Both the position numbers and the translations under genes were made by a program. The notes below the pieces were generated by a model. It was not told the DNA's origin. It did no database searches and worked only from the letters and a program-made list of their open reading frames with translations. A stretch of 64,000 nucleotides of DNA from JBBTCX01 sp038043045. GTDB taxonomy: Bacteria > Planctomycetota > Phycisphaerae > UBA1845. Positions 36,676 through 45,720 of the stretch are shown one piece after another. The stretch covers positions 18,212 to 82,211 of the forward strand of contig JBBTCX010000081.1 in assembly GCA_038043045.1 (NCBI GenBank), written 5' to 3'. Each line of letters begins with the position of its first letter. Positions within the stretch are counted from its first letter, which is position 1.

Positions 36676-38504
36676 CCGGTGGAACTTCGATTCACGTTTG
36701 TGCCCCCGCCGCCTTCAACTGCTCGGGTCGGATGCGAGACGCCGTCACGGCCGCGTTGATCTTGCTTTTTTCTTTTGCATCGATTCTTCATGCGGAAGAG
36801 GGCGAGCTTCAACAATTGTTAGAGCAAGAACGTGAATTCGTGGCGCTGGTCGACCGACTTTCCCCGGCCGTGGTTTGCATCTTTGATGCTCAGCAACGTG
36901 GAATGGGGTCCGGAGTGTTGATCGACGCCGAAGGTTACGGCCTGACCAATTACCACGTCGTCGCGGGCATGATCGGGTCGGATGCGGATCGTGGCGGACT
37001 CAATGACGGCAAATTGTACGATTTGGAGGTTCTGGGCATTGACCCCACGGGGGATGTCGCGATGTTCCGGCTTCCCGGTCGAGACGCGTTTCCATATTGC
37101 GAACTTGGGGACTCGGATCAGATTCGGGTCGGTGATTCGGCGATAGCGATGGGCAATCCGTTCTCGCTGAGCGAGGACAACACGCCGACGGTCTCGCGCG
37201 GTTTGGTGACGGGCGTTCATCGTTATCAATGGGGTGTCGGAAACAATCTCATTTACTCGGATTCCATTCAAGTCGATGCGTCGATCAACCCCGGCAACTC
37301 CGGTGGACCTCTGTTTGACGGAAACGGCATGGTGATCGGGATCAATGGGCGCATCTCGGTCAACCGGCGCGGACGGTACAACGTTGGTTTCGGTTATGCG
37401 ATTTCGATCAACCAGATCAAGCGGTTCATTCCGACGCTACGCGCGGGACTGCTTGGAAAACACGGCACACCTCAAGCCAAGGTCGAGGATATGGAAGAAA
37501 GAGGCGTCGTCTTCGCCGAAATCATGCGAAACGCGTCGGCTTCGAATGCGGGCGTGCGAGTTGGCGATCGATTGTTGTCTCTCGACGGAATCCCCATCGT
37601 CTCTCGCAATCACTTTGCCAGTGTGATCGGCACTTATCCCGCTGATTGGCCTGTTTTGCTCACCGTGGATCGACAAGGAAAGGTATTGGATTTCGAAGCC
37701 CAATTGGACGCCATCCCTCCCAAGCTCGGCAAGCCGTTTGAACCGGACGTTCAAGCCAATATTCGCCAAGCGGAACGAGTCATCAAGCAGTTTCGGGCAA
37801 GCGTTCTGGGTTCTACGGACCTGGGTTGGCCGCAACATTGGATATGGACGATCATACGCCGGTATCGATCTGAAAACACGCGCGGAAAACTTGACGATCG
37901 TTTCGTCGTCACCCAACAAGACAACCAACCCGCCTACCTGCGACTTCTCAATCAAGACGAATCGCCGGGATCGACCGTGGAATATACCGATCAATCGGCC
38001 AAATGGTTGGGATCGAAGGTGACAACGGTTGCGCGAATGGGAAATGGCGATGTCGAACCGCCGGGCGACGAAGGGTTGGAGGTTCCTTTTGAAACTGCCA
38101 TGATGCTGAATGCATTGTACTTTGCTCAGCACGGACTCGCTCGGGTCACCGATCCCTTGAATTCGGAAATTCACCACCGTGGCGGTCACGCGATTCGCTC
38201 CAATGAAATGGACGACTTAACCAGGTCGACGACCTTTCGCGGATCCGAACGAACGCACTCGCGCATCGTCGAAGAAATCGTCTACCCTTTGAGCGAACAT
38301 GTCACGGCAATCTACTCTTTTGATGTCGACACCCACCGCATTGTGCGAATCCGAGTGACCGATAACCCGACGGGCGTCGAAGTTGTTATTACCCTGAGCG
38401 ATTACCGTGACATTGGTGCCATGCAGTGGCCCCACACGATGTGGGTGCAAAGCCCGCTCGGAGATTTTTGCGACACGCTCTGCGATTGGCAGGTGTCACC
38501 ATGA
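36672..38504 (+). CDS. HtrA/trypsin-like serine protease with PDZ domain, catalytic triad intact
   Basis: The ATG at 36672 overlaps the previous stop (ATGA) and gives 610 aa; an internal ATG at 36732 is another possible start closer to the signal segment (AALILLFSFASILHAEE). The protease fold keeps His95 (GLTNYHVVAGM), Asp128 (GDVAMFRLP) and Ser210 (NPGNSGGPLF), so it should be an active periplasmic S1C protease. A PDZ domain follows (about 290-370, NAGVRVGDRLLSLDGIPIVS). The last 230 residues form a separate helical/beta domain of unknown role. Together with its two downstream relatives it looks like one member of a protease set; quality control or signal cleavage is plausible. Confidence 0.85.
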   Translation: MTGGTSIHVCAPAAFNCSGRMRDAVTAALILLFSFASILHAEEGELQQLLEQEREFVALVDRLSPAVVCIFDAQQRGMGSGVLIDAEGYGLTNYHVVAGMIGSDADRGGLNDGKLYDLEVLGIDPTGDVAMFRLPGRDAFPYCELGDSDQIRVGDSAIAMGNPFSLSEDNTPTVSRGLVTGVHRYQWGVGNNLIYSDSIQVDASINPGNSGGPLFDGNGMVIGINGRISVNRRGRYNVGFGYAISINQIKRFIPTLRAGLLGKHGTPQAKVEDMEERGVVFAEIMRNASASNAGVRVGDRLLSLDGIPIVSRNHFASVIGTYPADWPVLLTVDRQGKVLDFEAQLDAIPPKLGKPFEPDVQANIRQAERVIKQFRASVLGSTDLGWPQHWIWTIIRRYRSENTRGKLDDRFVVTQQDNQPAYLRLLNQDESPGSTVEYTDQSAKWLGSKVTTVARMGNGDVEPPGDEGLEVPFETAMMLNALYFAQHGLARVTDPLNSEIHHRGGHAIRSNEMDDLTRSTTFRGSERTHSRIVEEIVYPLSEHVTAIYSFDVDTHRIVRIRVTDNPTGVEVVITLSDYRDIGAMQWPHTMWVQSPLGDFCDTLCDWQVSP

Positions 38505-39634
38505 GGCACGTGTACTCCGGAATAGTGGCGTCATTGCTCGCGATCGTCACCGTTTCGCCTTGTTTGGCCGGCGGGTTTGATGTCGCCATCGATTCGGCCA
38601 CGCATCGGGCAGTGAAGCTCTACGGCCTCGGCGCGGGCGCGCAAGCCGGCTATGGAACGGGCACCATGGTCTCCAGCCAAGGGCATGTGCTCACGGTCGA
38701 TTCGCTTTTGATCGACGCCAAGCGAGTTCGCGTGGTGTTGCCCGATGGCACTCGCCATGAGGCCGAGGTCCTGTATCGTGACTTCTCCCGCCAGTTGGCG
38801 CTGCTACAAGTTCGTCGACCGACTTCGAAGAGCCTGGTGGAACAATTCGCACTGGAGCCGTTGGGGCCTTTTCCGTTTTTTGACATGAAAGACGGCTTCG
38901 CCCATGCGACCAAGGACCTGCATTCGTCGGCCAACGCGGAACGGTTGAACGAGCTTCGTCAAGGGGACTGGGTGTTGGCCGCGGGGAACGCTTTCAAAGT
39001 GGCCGAAGGACCGGAAATGGTCTCGGTGGCTCACGGGGTCTTTTCGACACGGACTCGGTTGGACGCCAGGCGCCGGGCGAGAGATTTTCCCTATCAAGGT
39101 GATGTTCTGGTCATCGACGCCATCACGAGCAATCCCGGCGCTGCTGGCGGTCCCGTGGTGGATATTCACGGCCGATTGATCGGCATCATTGGCCGCGAGG
39201 TGATTTCGAATCTGACGCACACCCATTTCAACTACGCCGTTCCGTTGGACGTACTCCAGGCGTTTTACGCGGATGCGATGAAGTTCAAGGAGCCGACCTC
39301 ACCCGAGGAATTGGTTTCGACCGTCAAAACATTCGAGAAGAGTTCGAGTGCCACGGCGGCGGCACTTCAAGATGTCGACTTTGGTTTTCGCGTGACCCGG
39401 GCCGGCTATACCACGGTCCTCCCGTTCGTGGAAAAAGTACGGCTGGGTTCCTCCGCCGCGCGCGGCGGTTTGAAGGAGGACGATTTGATTCTTACGGTCA
39501 ACGGCAAGAACGTCGCGGATGTGATCGAATGCGAAAAACGGATCGCCGATTCTCCGCCGGGCAAACCGCTGGACCTCGTCGTCCGCCGCGATCGTGCAAT
39601 CCTGCCCATCCGTGTGGAGTCGAAACAGCCATGA
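38501..39634 (+). CDS. HtrA-like protein with PDZ domain, catalytic residues lost (pseudoprotease)
   Basis: 377 aa from the ATG at 38501, which overlaps the previous stop (ATGA). A signal peptide ends near PCLAGG. The trypsin-like fold is recognisable: GTMVSSQGHVLTVDSLL aligns with the His loop of the upstream protease but has Ser68 in place of His. The Asp position is Gln98 (DFSRQLALLQV), and the nucleophile loop reads NPGAAGGPVV with Ala215 in place of Ser. A PDZ domain follows (AARGGLKEDDLILTVNGKNV). All three catalytic positions are therefore replaced while fold and PDZ are kept, which suggests a binding or regulatory role toward its neighbour. Substitutions were placed by eye against the upstream paralogue. 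Confidence 0.78.
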   Translation: MRHVYSGIVASLLAIVTVSPCLAGGFDVAIDSATHRAVKLYGLGAGAQAGYGTGTMVSSQGHVLTVDSLLIDAKRVRVVLPDGTRHEAEVLYRDFSRQLALLQVRRPTSKSLVEQFALEPLGPFPFFDMKDGFAHATKDLHSSANAERLNELRQGDWVLAAGNAFKVAEGPEMVSVAHGVFSTRTRLDARRRARDFPYQGDVLVIDAITSNPGAAGGPVVDIHGRLIGIIGREVISNLTHTHFNYAVPLDVLQAFYADAMKFKEPTSPEELVSTVKTFEKSSSATAAALQDVDFGFRVTRAGYTTVLPFVEKVRLGSSAARGGLKEDDLILTVNGKNVADVIECEKRIADSPPGKPLDLVVRRDRAILPIRVESKQP

Positions 39635-40905
39635 ACAGACGGAAAAACAGATTATGCATCTCGTGGGTGACAGCCATGGGCACTTTGGCATGCGGATTCG
39701 CGGCCACGGTTTCTTTTGCGGACCCTCTCCGCGAACAGCCGGTCCTTCAAGACCCCGTCTCTTCTCACGTCGCGTTGCAACAGGCGTTTCGAAGAGTGGC
39801 CGATCGTCTTCGCCCAACCTTGGTTAGAGTGGAGACCGTCGGTGGCGCCCAGCCTCCCGAAAAGGCAGTGGAACTAGACGAGACCGTCGACAAGGGCGAT
39901 GAACAACCCGGACCATTGCCGCCGCCCAAGCCCCGTTCCCAAAAACCCTTTCGAGATAACCCGGGATCGCAGTTTTTGCTGGCCGACGGTCCGACCACCG
40001 GCATCATCTACCGCTCCGACGGGTACATCCTGACCAGCAGCTTCAATTTCGTCCGTGAACCGACCCTCGTATCGGTGACGCTATCTGATGGACGACGACT
40101 CGCCGCCGATCTGGTTGCGCGAGATCAAGTTCGCAAGTTAGCCCTGCTCAAGATCGATGCTGTCGACTTACCTGTCCCAACTTGGGTGTCATCCGATGAC
40201 ATTTTCGTGGGACAATGGACCGTCGCACTGGGTCTCGGATTCGGCGGCCCGGAACCCTCGATTTCCGTCGGAATCGTCAGCGCCCTCAATCGAATGGCGG
40301 GCAACGCGATTCAAGTGGACGCCAAGCTGAGCCCGGCCAATTACGGCGGCCCCATCTGCGATCTCCGGGGTCGAATTCTTGGAATCTCCGTTCCGTTGGC
40401 CCAACGTCCCGGTGAACTTGCCGGTGTCGAACTCTACGATGCCGGTGTCGGTTTTGCGTTACCGAAAACCCGGGCTGATGACATCGCGGCATCGCTGATC
40501 AAGGGGGAATCATTCTATCGTGGTTGGTTGGGCATGGTGGTGGACCCTCGACGAAATGACGCTGTCGTGGTCGGGAATGTCGCTGAACCCTCGCCCATGC
40601 AAGCAGCCGGGGTCAAACGCGGCGACAAGGTCCTTTCCGTCGCCGGCAAGGACATCCGCAATTTCGGCCAGATTCAACAATATCTTTACATGTACCCCGC
40701 CGGTCAGGAAGTGAACATTAAGCTCGAACGGGAGAGCGAAGTTTTCGAAGTCGCCATCAGACTCGCCCGCGCCGCCGACCTTGGACCCTTGCCCGATATT
40801 GAAGAGCCTTCGGTTTCCGTCGAAACCATCGATCCCACTGACATCGAACTCTTCCGTCCCGTCGACGAGGATCATTCCGACCACGATGATCACCCGGACG
40901 AGTAA
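39631..40905 (+). CDS. Second HtrA-like pseudoprotease with PDZ domain and acidic tail
   Basis: 424 aa from the ATG at 39631, which overlaps the previous stop (ATGA). A signal peptide ends near VSFAD. The His loop reads SDGYILTSSFNFV, with Phe where His is expected. The Asp region reads DQVRKLALLKID, with Lys at the usual Asp position. The nucleophile loop reads LSPANYGGPICD, with Tyr in place of Ser. A PDZ domain (QAAGVKRGDKVLSVAGKDI) and an Asp/His-rich tail (DEDHSDHDDHPDE) complete it; the tail could bind metal. Sequence divergence from the first member is high, so the losses look old and conserved rather than recent decay. It closes the operon. Confidence 0.78.
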   Translation: MNRRKNRLCISWVTAMGTLACGFAATVSFADPLREQPVLQDPVSSHVALQQAFRRVADRLRPTLVRVETVGGAQPPEKAVELDETVDKGDEQPGPLPPPKPRSQKPFRDNPGSQFLLADGPTTGIIYRSDGYILTSSFNFVREPTLVSVTLSDGRRLAADLVARDQVRKLALLKIDAVDLPVPTWVSSDDIFVGQWTVALGLGFGGPEPSISVGIVSALNRMAGNAIQVDAKLSPANYGGPICDLRGRILGISVPLAQRPGELAGVELYDAGVGFALPKTRADDIAASLIKGESFYRGWLGMVVDPRRNDAVVVGNVAEPSPMQAAGVKRGDKVLSVAGKDIRNFGQIQQYLYMYPAGQEVNIKLERESEVFEVAIRLARAADLGPLPDIEEPSVSVETIDPTDIELFRPVDEDHSDHDDHPDE

Positions 40906-41077
40906 TACCGATTCCAGTTTAAGATCGTCCCTGCTCCACAGAGGACCCGAGGGTAAGAACCATCTCGGTTTGCCGGGAGGCCGCGCGACGCTCAAGTCGA
41001 TTCCTCTCTTTTTCATCGTGCATATTCATGCGGGCCGATACCCACGCTTGCGCGAGAACGACTTTGGGCGATCCTCT

Positions 41078-42775
41078 TCACGGTCTGTGGTTTTCGTGCA
41101 TCAGGTCGTGCAGTTCACGGGTGTGAACATCCGTTGGGTTCAATTGGTAGGCCGCATCGATCTCGCGCCGAGCGTCGTTATTCGCTCCGGACATCCAATG
41201 CCCCAGCGCTAGGTTGTAATGTCCTTCGGCAAAATCCGGTTTCGCGGCGACAACTCTCTTTAAGTGATCTACTCCGCTCGCAAGATCGCCCTTTTGGATC
41301 AAGAGCGCTCCGAGATCATAGTGGGCCATGGTCATCTGCGGATGGGCTTGGAGGGCCGCGCGAAGGTGGGTTTCGGATTCTTGCAACCGCCCGGCTGAAA
41401 AGCGGATTCCAGCGAGCTGATAGTACAAGTCGGCGAGCAGAGTGACATCGTGTGGCGTGGACAACAATCCCCAATGTTCGGCGGATGCCAGGTGGTCAAT
41501 GGCTTTGGTGACGATCTGATCGGTGGCAGTGATCCGGGCTTGTTGCGCGTATCTTCGCCCTTGAAAACTGTGGTATCGGATCACTCCGCAATGTACGGCG
41601 AACGTCGTTAGGGCGAACATGAACACGACAAAAGTCCAGCCGGACGATCGCAGGCGACCACCGGATTTCAACCACCATCGATTCCATTGCATGTCGGGTC
41701 GCCTCACCAGGCGAATGAAGAGAACGAACAACCAAGCGACGATGATTCCCAAAGCCATCGAGAGAAACAGCGGAATCCGATCGTACAATCCGCGACAGGT
41801 GATCAGGACTGACAGGAACACGAGAATCAAAACGACCTCTTCAGAAACGGTGAAATCCACTTGCTTGCGAACGGGTGTGTCGTTCACAACTTTTTTCAAG
41901 AGCGCGGGTCTGCCGAATCCAAAGGTCACGTTGCCCTGCGGACAGGCGGCGACGCAGTCGAGATCCTTGAGGCAGGCGGAATTGACCACCATCCCGAATC
42001 GATTCAATTCCTCGTGGACGCGGACATGAGACCCACAAGCGGCCGTGCAAGCGCCGCATTTCAGACAATCCGTCTGGGTCTTCAGCCGGATTTTTCCCGG
42101 TGCAAGTCGATCTGCCAGGCGGAATGCGGCGCCATAGGGACATCCATAAATACAGAAGGCTCGTGAACCTAGGACATAGACGATTAGGAAACCGCACACC
42201 GCGAAGGTCAGGGCGGTGACACCAGGGCTGGGAAGATTTCGCCAAAAGTTTTCCGTGGTGAGCGACGCCCAGCCTTGAGCATCGGTACGAAAATGCAACT
42301 GGGGCCGGGCACGACCCTCGGAGATTCGCACGACCTGCGGCCAAACGAACATGTACAGCGCGGTCACGATGGGAATCCACATCATGGCGCGACTTCGAAT
42401 CGGTTTGGGGCGGATGCGAAACTTTTCAAGAACCCAGGCGCACAAGTCCTGAAGTGCCAGAATGTGGCACCCCCAGGAGCAAAAGAACCGTCCGAAGATC
42501 AAGGTGGCGAGGAAAACGACGGCCATGAACAGAAAACCGGCCGTGACGATACCCAGCTCGAACGTGTACATCACCTCATTCAGTTCCAACGGGGCAAGCG
42601 TTTTTCCGGTTATTTTCCAGTGAGCGACATGGAGAGCCATCAGCACGTAGACGATCGTAAGTGAAGCGGCACGCCAGCCTGGGACTCGCCAAGGCTTCTT
42701 GTCGGGAGCACGGTCAGCGGTTGTCGGACACGGCGCTGCCCGTGTCCCTTGTTTGTCCCGTCTTGATTGCCTCAC
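41078..42775 (-). CDS. NapH-type membrane polyferredoxin with C-terminal TPR domain
   Basis: 565 aa from the GTG at 42775, after the tryptophanase stop, with AAGGGG upstream; a longer frame would lie inside tryptophanase. Membrane helices alternate with two Cys motifs of the NapH/CcoG type (FGRFFCSWGCHI, SRAFCIYGCPYGA). Two ferredoxin motifs follow: CLKCGACTAAC and CLKDLDCVAACPQ. After two more helices (LILVFLSVLI and LFLSMALGIIVAWLF) comes a TPR part at the C-terminus (for example AHYDLGALLIQKGDLASGVD). NapH-like proteins pass electrons from quinol to periplasmic redox enzymes. It closes the twelve-gene NXR-like operon and is a candidate quinone link for that complex. The TPR fusion is unusual for the family as I know it. 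Confidence 0.75.
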   Translation of the reverse strand: MRQSRRDKQGTRAAPCPTTADRAPDKKPWRVPGWRAASLTIVYVLMALHVAHWKITGKTLAPLELNEVMYTFELGIVTAGFLFMAVVFLATLIFGRFFCSWGCHILALQDLCAWVLEKFRIRPKPIRSRAMMWIPIVTALYMFVWPQVVRISEGRARPQLHFRTDAQGWASLTTENFWRNLPSPGVTALTFAVCGFLIVYVLGSRAFCIYGCPYGAAFRLADRLAPGKIRLKTQTDCLKCGACTAACGSHVRVHEELNRFGMVVNSACLKDLDCVAACPQGNVTFGFGRPALLKKVVNDTPVRKQVDFTVSEEVVLILVFLSVLITCRGLYDRIPLFLSMALGIIVAWLFVLFIRLVRRPDMQWNRWWLKSGGRLRSSGWTFVVFMFALTTFAVHCGVIRYHSFQGRRYAQQARITATDQIVTKAIDHLASAEHWGLLSTPHDVTLLADLYYQLAGIRFSAGRLQESETHLRAALQAHPQMTMAHYDLGALLIQKGDLASGVDHLKRVVAAKPDFAEGHYNLALGHWMSGANNDARREIDAAYQLNPTDVHTRELHDLMHENHRP

Positions 42776-42800
42776 TCCGTGCAAGCCCCTTTCTCGCAGT

Positions 42801-44162
42801 TTACGATTCGATTTCTTCCAAACGTGCGGTGAAATGGCGTAGGGTCGGAGCTTCCTCGACGATGCGAAGCCTGCGCAACTTGTATCGACGCTCGAACAAC
42901 TCAATGACGGCTTCGATGACGTAATCAATATGAGACTGGGTATAGACGCGGCGCGGAATGGCCAGTCGGACGAGTTCCATTTTTGGAGCTGTTCCTCCGC
43001 CGCCAAACATAAGGCTTCCGATTTCGACGCTTCGGATCCCCGCCAATCGGTATAAGCCCACGGCAACGGCCTGACCGGGAAACTCGTGCGGCGGAATGTG
43101 TGGACAAAATCGCCGCGCATCGAGGTAGATCGCGTGGCCGCCGGGCGGTTCCATGATCGGTACGCCGGCGGCGACGAGCTTCTCGCCAAGGTATTCAATA
43201 CTTCGGATGCGATAGGCCAGGTAGGATTCGTCAACGACCTCGCGAAGTCCCTGGGCGAGGGCCTCCAAGTCTCGTCCGGCCAAGCCCCCGTACGTGGGAA
43301 AGCCTTCGGTCAGGATCAAATTGTTGCGGGCTTTCAGGGCGAGCTCGTCGTTTCGCAACAGCAACAAACCACCGATGTTTACGAGTCCGTCTTTTTTTGC
43401 GCTGATGGTGGCACCATCAACGAGATCGAACGTCTCCCGCACAATGCTGGAAACGGAACGCGCCTCCATGCCAGCTTCGCGCTTCTTGATAAAGAAAGAA
43501 TTCTCGGCGAATCGGCAGGCATCCAAAAAAAGAGGAATACCGTGAGCGCGGCAAATCCCTTGGATTTCGCGGATGTTACCGACGCTTACCGGTTGGCCGC
43601 CACCGCTGTTGTTCGTAATGGTAATCATGCAGAGTGGAATGTGAGCGGCACCAACTCGGTCGATCAATAATCGCAGTTTCCTTGCATCCATGTTTCCTTT
43701 GAATGGGTGTTTGGATTGCGGATCATGGCTTTCGTCGATCACCAGATCCACGGCTTCGGCGCCGGAATGTTCAACGTTGGCACGAGTGGTATCGAAATGG
43801 TTGTTGTTGGGGACGACCTTTCCGTGGCCACCGAGTAGGTCGAACAGAATGCGTTCACTCGCTCGGCCCTGATGAGTGGGGAGAATGTGCGTAAAGCCGG
43901 TCAGTTCATTCACTTGGCGGTAAAGTCGAAAGAAGCTTTCCGCGCCGGCGTAGGATTCATCGCCGCGCATCATGCCCGCCCACTGTTCACTGCTCATCGC
44001 GCACGTTCCGCTATCCGTCAGTAGGTCGATCAAAACGTCGGCGGCGTGCACCTCGAAGAGATTGAAGCCGGCTTGACGAATAATTCGGTCGCGCTCGTCG
44101 GAAGTCGTTGACCGGATAGACTCCACGACCTTGATTCGGAATGGTTCTATTATGGTCTTCAT
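42801..44162 (-). CDS. tnaA: Tryptophanase (tryptophan indole-lyase)
   Basis: 453 aa from the ATG at 44162 with AGGG eight bases upstream; a longer start at 44219 would overlap the upstream gene. The PLP enzyme converts tryptophan to indole, pyruvate and ammonia. The Schiff-base lysine is in SAKKDGLVNIGG (about residue 254). The residues that separate tryptophanase from tyrosine phenol-lyase favour tryptophanase: Asp in HFDTTR (equivalent of Asp137) and Ile in SVEIGS (equivalent of position 394). The length and the ending LRHFTARLEEI match the E. coli enzyme. It lies 20 bases after tyrosine phenol-lyase, in the NXR-like operon. Specificity rests on alignment by memory. Confidence 0.88.
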   Translation of the reverse strand: MKTIIEPFRIKVVESIRSTTSDERDRIIRQAGFNLFEVHAADVLIDLLTDSGTCAMSSEQWAGMMRGDESYAGAESFFRLYRQVNELTGFTHILPTHQGRASERILFDLLGGHGKVVPNNNHFDTTRANVEHSGAEAVDLVIDESHDPQSKHPFKGNMDARKLRLLIDRVGAAHIPLCMITITNNSGGGQPVSVGNIREIQGICRAHGIPLFLDACRFAENSFFIKKREAGMEARSVSSIVRETFDLVDGATISAKKDGLVNIGGLLLLRNDELALKARNNLILTEGFPTYGGLAGRDLEALAQGLREVVDESYLAYRIRSIEYLGEKLVAAGVPIMEPPGGHAIYLDARRFCPHIPPHEFPGQAVAVGLYRLAGIRSVEIGSLMFGGGGTAPKMELVRLAIPRRVYTQSHIDYVIEAVIELFERRYKLRRLRIVEEAPTLRHFTARLEEIES

Positions 44163-44182
44163 CGATCGAACCCTGCGGACGA

Positions 44183-45679
44183 TCACTTCGCCATTATGAT
44201 CTTGTGACGTGACGAACACGAGCCGTCCGATTCTTCGTGGGTTGCGGGTCGACCGGGTCCGTCAGTCAGCACCTTGGAACTCCCCACGGGTTGAAAACGC
44301 GCCTGAAAGAATCGCAAGTGCTGCGGTTCATAGGTGAATTGCAGGCCGGAAATACACTCTCGTTTGTCCCACAAATCAATGATCGACTCGGCTGTCACGT
44401 CCATGTGGGCTTGGGTGTAAACACGGCGGGGAAGAGTCAGGCGGAGCAGTTCGAGCTTGGGATGATGATTTTTTCCCGACTTCGGGTCGCGGCCGGCGGA
44501 AACGATGCCGCGTTCCATACCTCGAACTCCGGAGTCGACATACAGCGCAGCCGCAAGCGCTTGAGCGGGCAATTCGTCTTGAGAAAAATGCGGAAGGAAA
44601 GCTTTGGCGTCAACGAAGACCCCATGCCCGCCGATGGGTCGAACTACGGGCACGTCGGCTTCCATCAGCAATCGACCCAGGTATTCCACCTGCCCCACAC
44701 GGGCGCGAACATGATCAAACTCGACCGACTCCTCGATGCCGCGGGCCATGGCTTCCATGTCGCGCCCGGCCATGCCGCCGTAGGTGTGCAACCCTTCGTA
44801 GATAACCACCATGTTTCGGGCTTTCTCGGCCAGTTCATCGTCATTCAGGGCCAAGAAACCGCCGATGTTGACCAGACAATCCTTTTTGCCCGACATCGTG
44901 CAGCCGTCGGTGTAGGAGCAAATCTCGCGGAGGATTTCAGCGACGGACTTTTGCGCATACCCCTCCTCGCGCGTTTTGATGAAGTAGGCGTTTTCGACAG
45001 CGCGGGTGGCATCGAGAATTAGCCGGATGCCGTTTTGCCGACAGCGGGCGGATACGCTTTGCAAATTGTCCAACGAAATCGGTTGTCCGCCAGCCATGTT
45101 GACGGTGGCCTGGATGCACACATAGGGAATGTGATCCGCGCCGACCTGATGAATCAAACGCTCAAGTTTGTTCAGATCGACATTTCCTTTGAACGGATGT
45201 TCGCTGGCGGGGTCGTGAGCCTCATCGATGATGACATCTACGAACTGTCCGCCGGCCAACTCCTGATGAAGCCGGGTTGTCGTGAAATACATGTTTCCGG
45301 GGACGAAGTCGCCGGGATGAATCGCAATCTTGCTAAGGATGTGTTCCGCGCCGCGGCCTTGGTGCGTCGGGATCGTGTGTGTGTATCCGTAATATCGACG
45401 GACGGTCTCTTCCAGTTTGTAGAAATTTCTTGATCCGGCATAGGCTTCATCGCCCAGCATCATGCCCGCCCACTGATAGTCGCTCATCGCACTCGTGCCG
45501 CTGTCGGTGAGCAGGTCAATATAGACATCTTCACTGCGCAGGAGAAATGTGTTGAACCCAGCCTCCGCGATGGCCCGCTCGCGTTGCTCGCGCGTGGTCA
45601 TCTTCAACGGCTCCACCATTTTGATCTTGAACGGCTCCGCCCAACTGCGACGAGTACGTGATCCTTTGCCGACTGACAT
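44183..45679 (-). CDS. tpl: Tyrosine phenol-lyase (beta-tyrosinase)
   Basis: 498 aa, longer than the usual 456 because of short extra N-terminal residues and a Ser/His/Asp-rich C-terminal tail. The PLP lysine is in SGKKDCLVNIGGF (about residue 261), identical to the Citrobacter enzyme. The tyrosine-specificity residues are kept: Thr in YFTTTRLHQ (about residue 130, equivalent of Thr124) and Arg in GMERGIVSAGRD (about 390, equivalent of Arg381). The enzyme splits tyrosine to phenol, pyruvate and ammonia. A GGGAGAG site lies upstream of the ATG. It is 41 bases after the cytochrome-dockerin gene and 20 before tryptophanase, and looks co-transcribed with the respiratory genes. Confidence 0.9.
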   Translation of the reverse strand: MSVGKGSRTRRSWAEPFKIKMVEPLKMTTREQRERAIAEAGFNTFLLRSEDVYIDLLTDSGTSAMSDYQWAGMMLGDEAYAGSRNFYKLEETVRRYYGYTHTIPTHQGRGAEHILSKIAIHPGDFVPGNMYFTTTRLHQELAGGQFVDVIIDEAHDPASEHPFKGNVDLNKLERLIHQVGADHIPYVCIQATVNMAGGQPISLDNLQSVSARCRQNGIRLILDATRAVENAYFIKTREEGYAQKSVAEILREICSYTDGCTMSGKKDCLVNIGGFLALNDDELAEKARNMVVIYEGLHTYGGMAGRDMEAMARGIEESVEFDHVRARVGQVEYLGRLLMEADVPVVRPIGGHGVFVDAKAFLPHFSQDELPAQALAAALYVDSGVRGMERGIVSAGRDPKSGKNHHPKLELLRLTLPRRVYTQAHMDVTAESIIDLWDKRECISGLQFTYEPQHLRFFQARFQPVGSSKVLTDGPGRPATHEESDGSCSSRHKIIMAK

Positions 45680-45720
45680 CGTTATTCATCTCTCCCAACA
45701 AGCACGACCGCTCGCCAGAA

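Noticed and set aside
42776..43234. A longer N-terminus of the NapH-like protein reaching into tryptophanase
   Set aside because: The added sequence has no domain and lies entirely in the well-supported tryptophanase gene in another frame.
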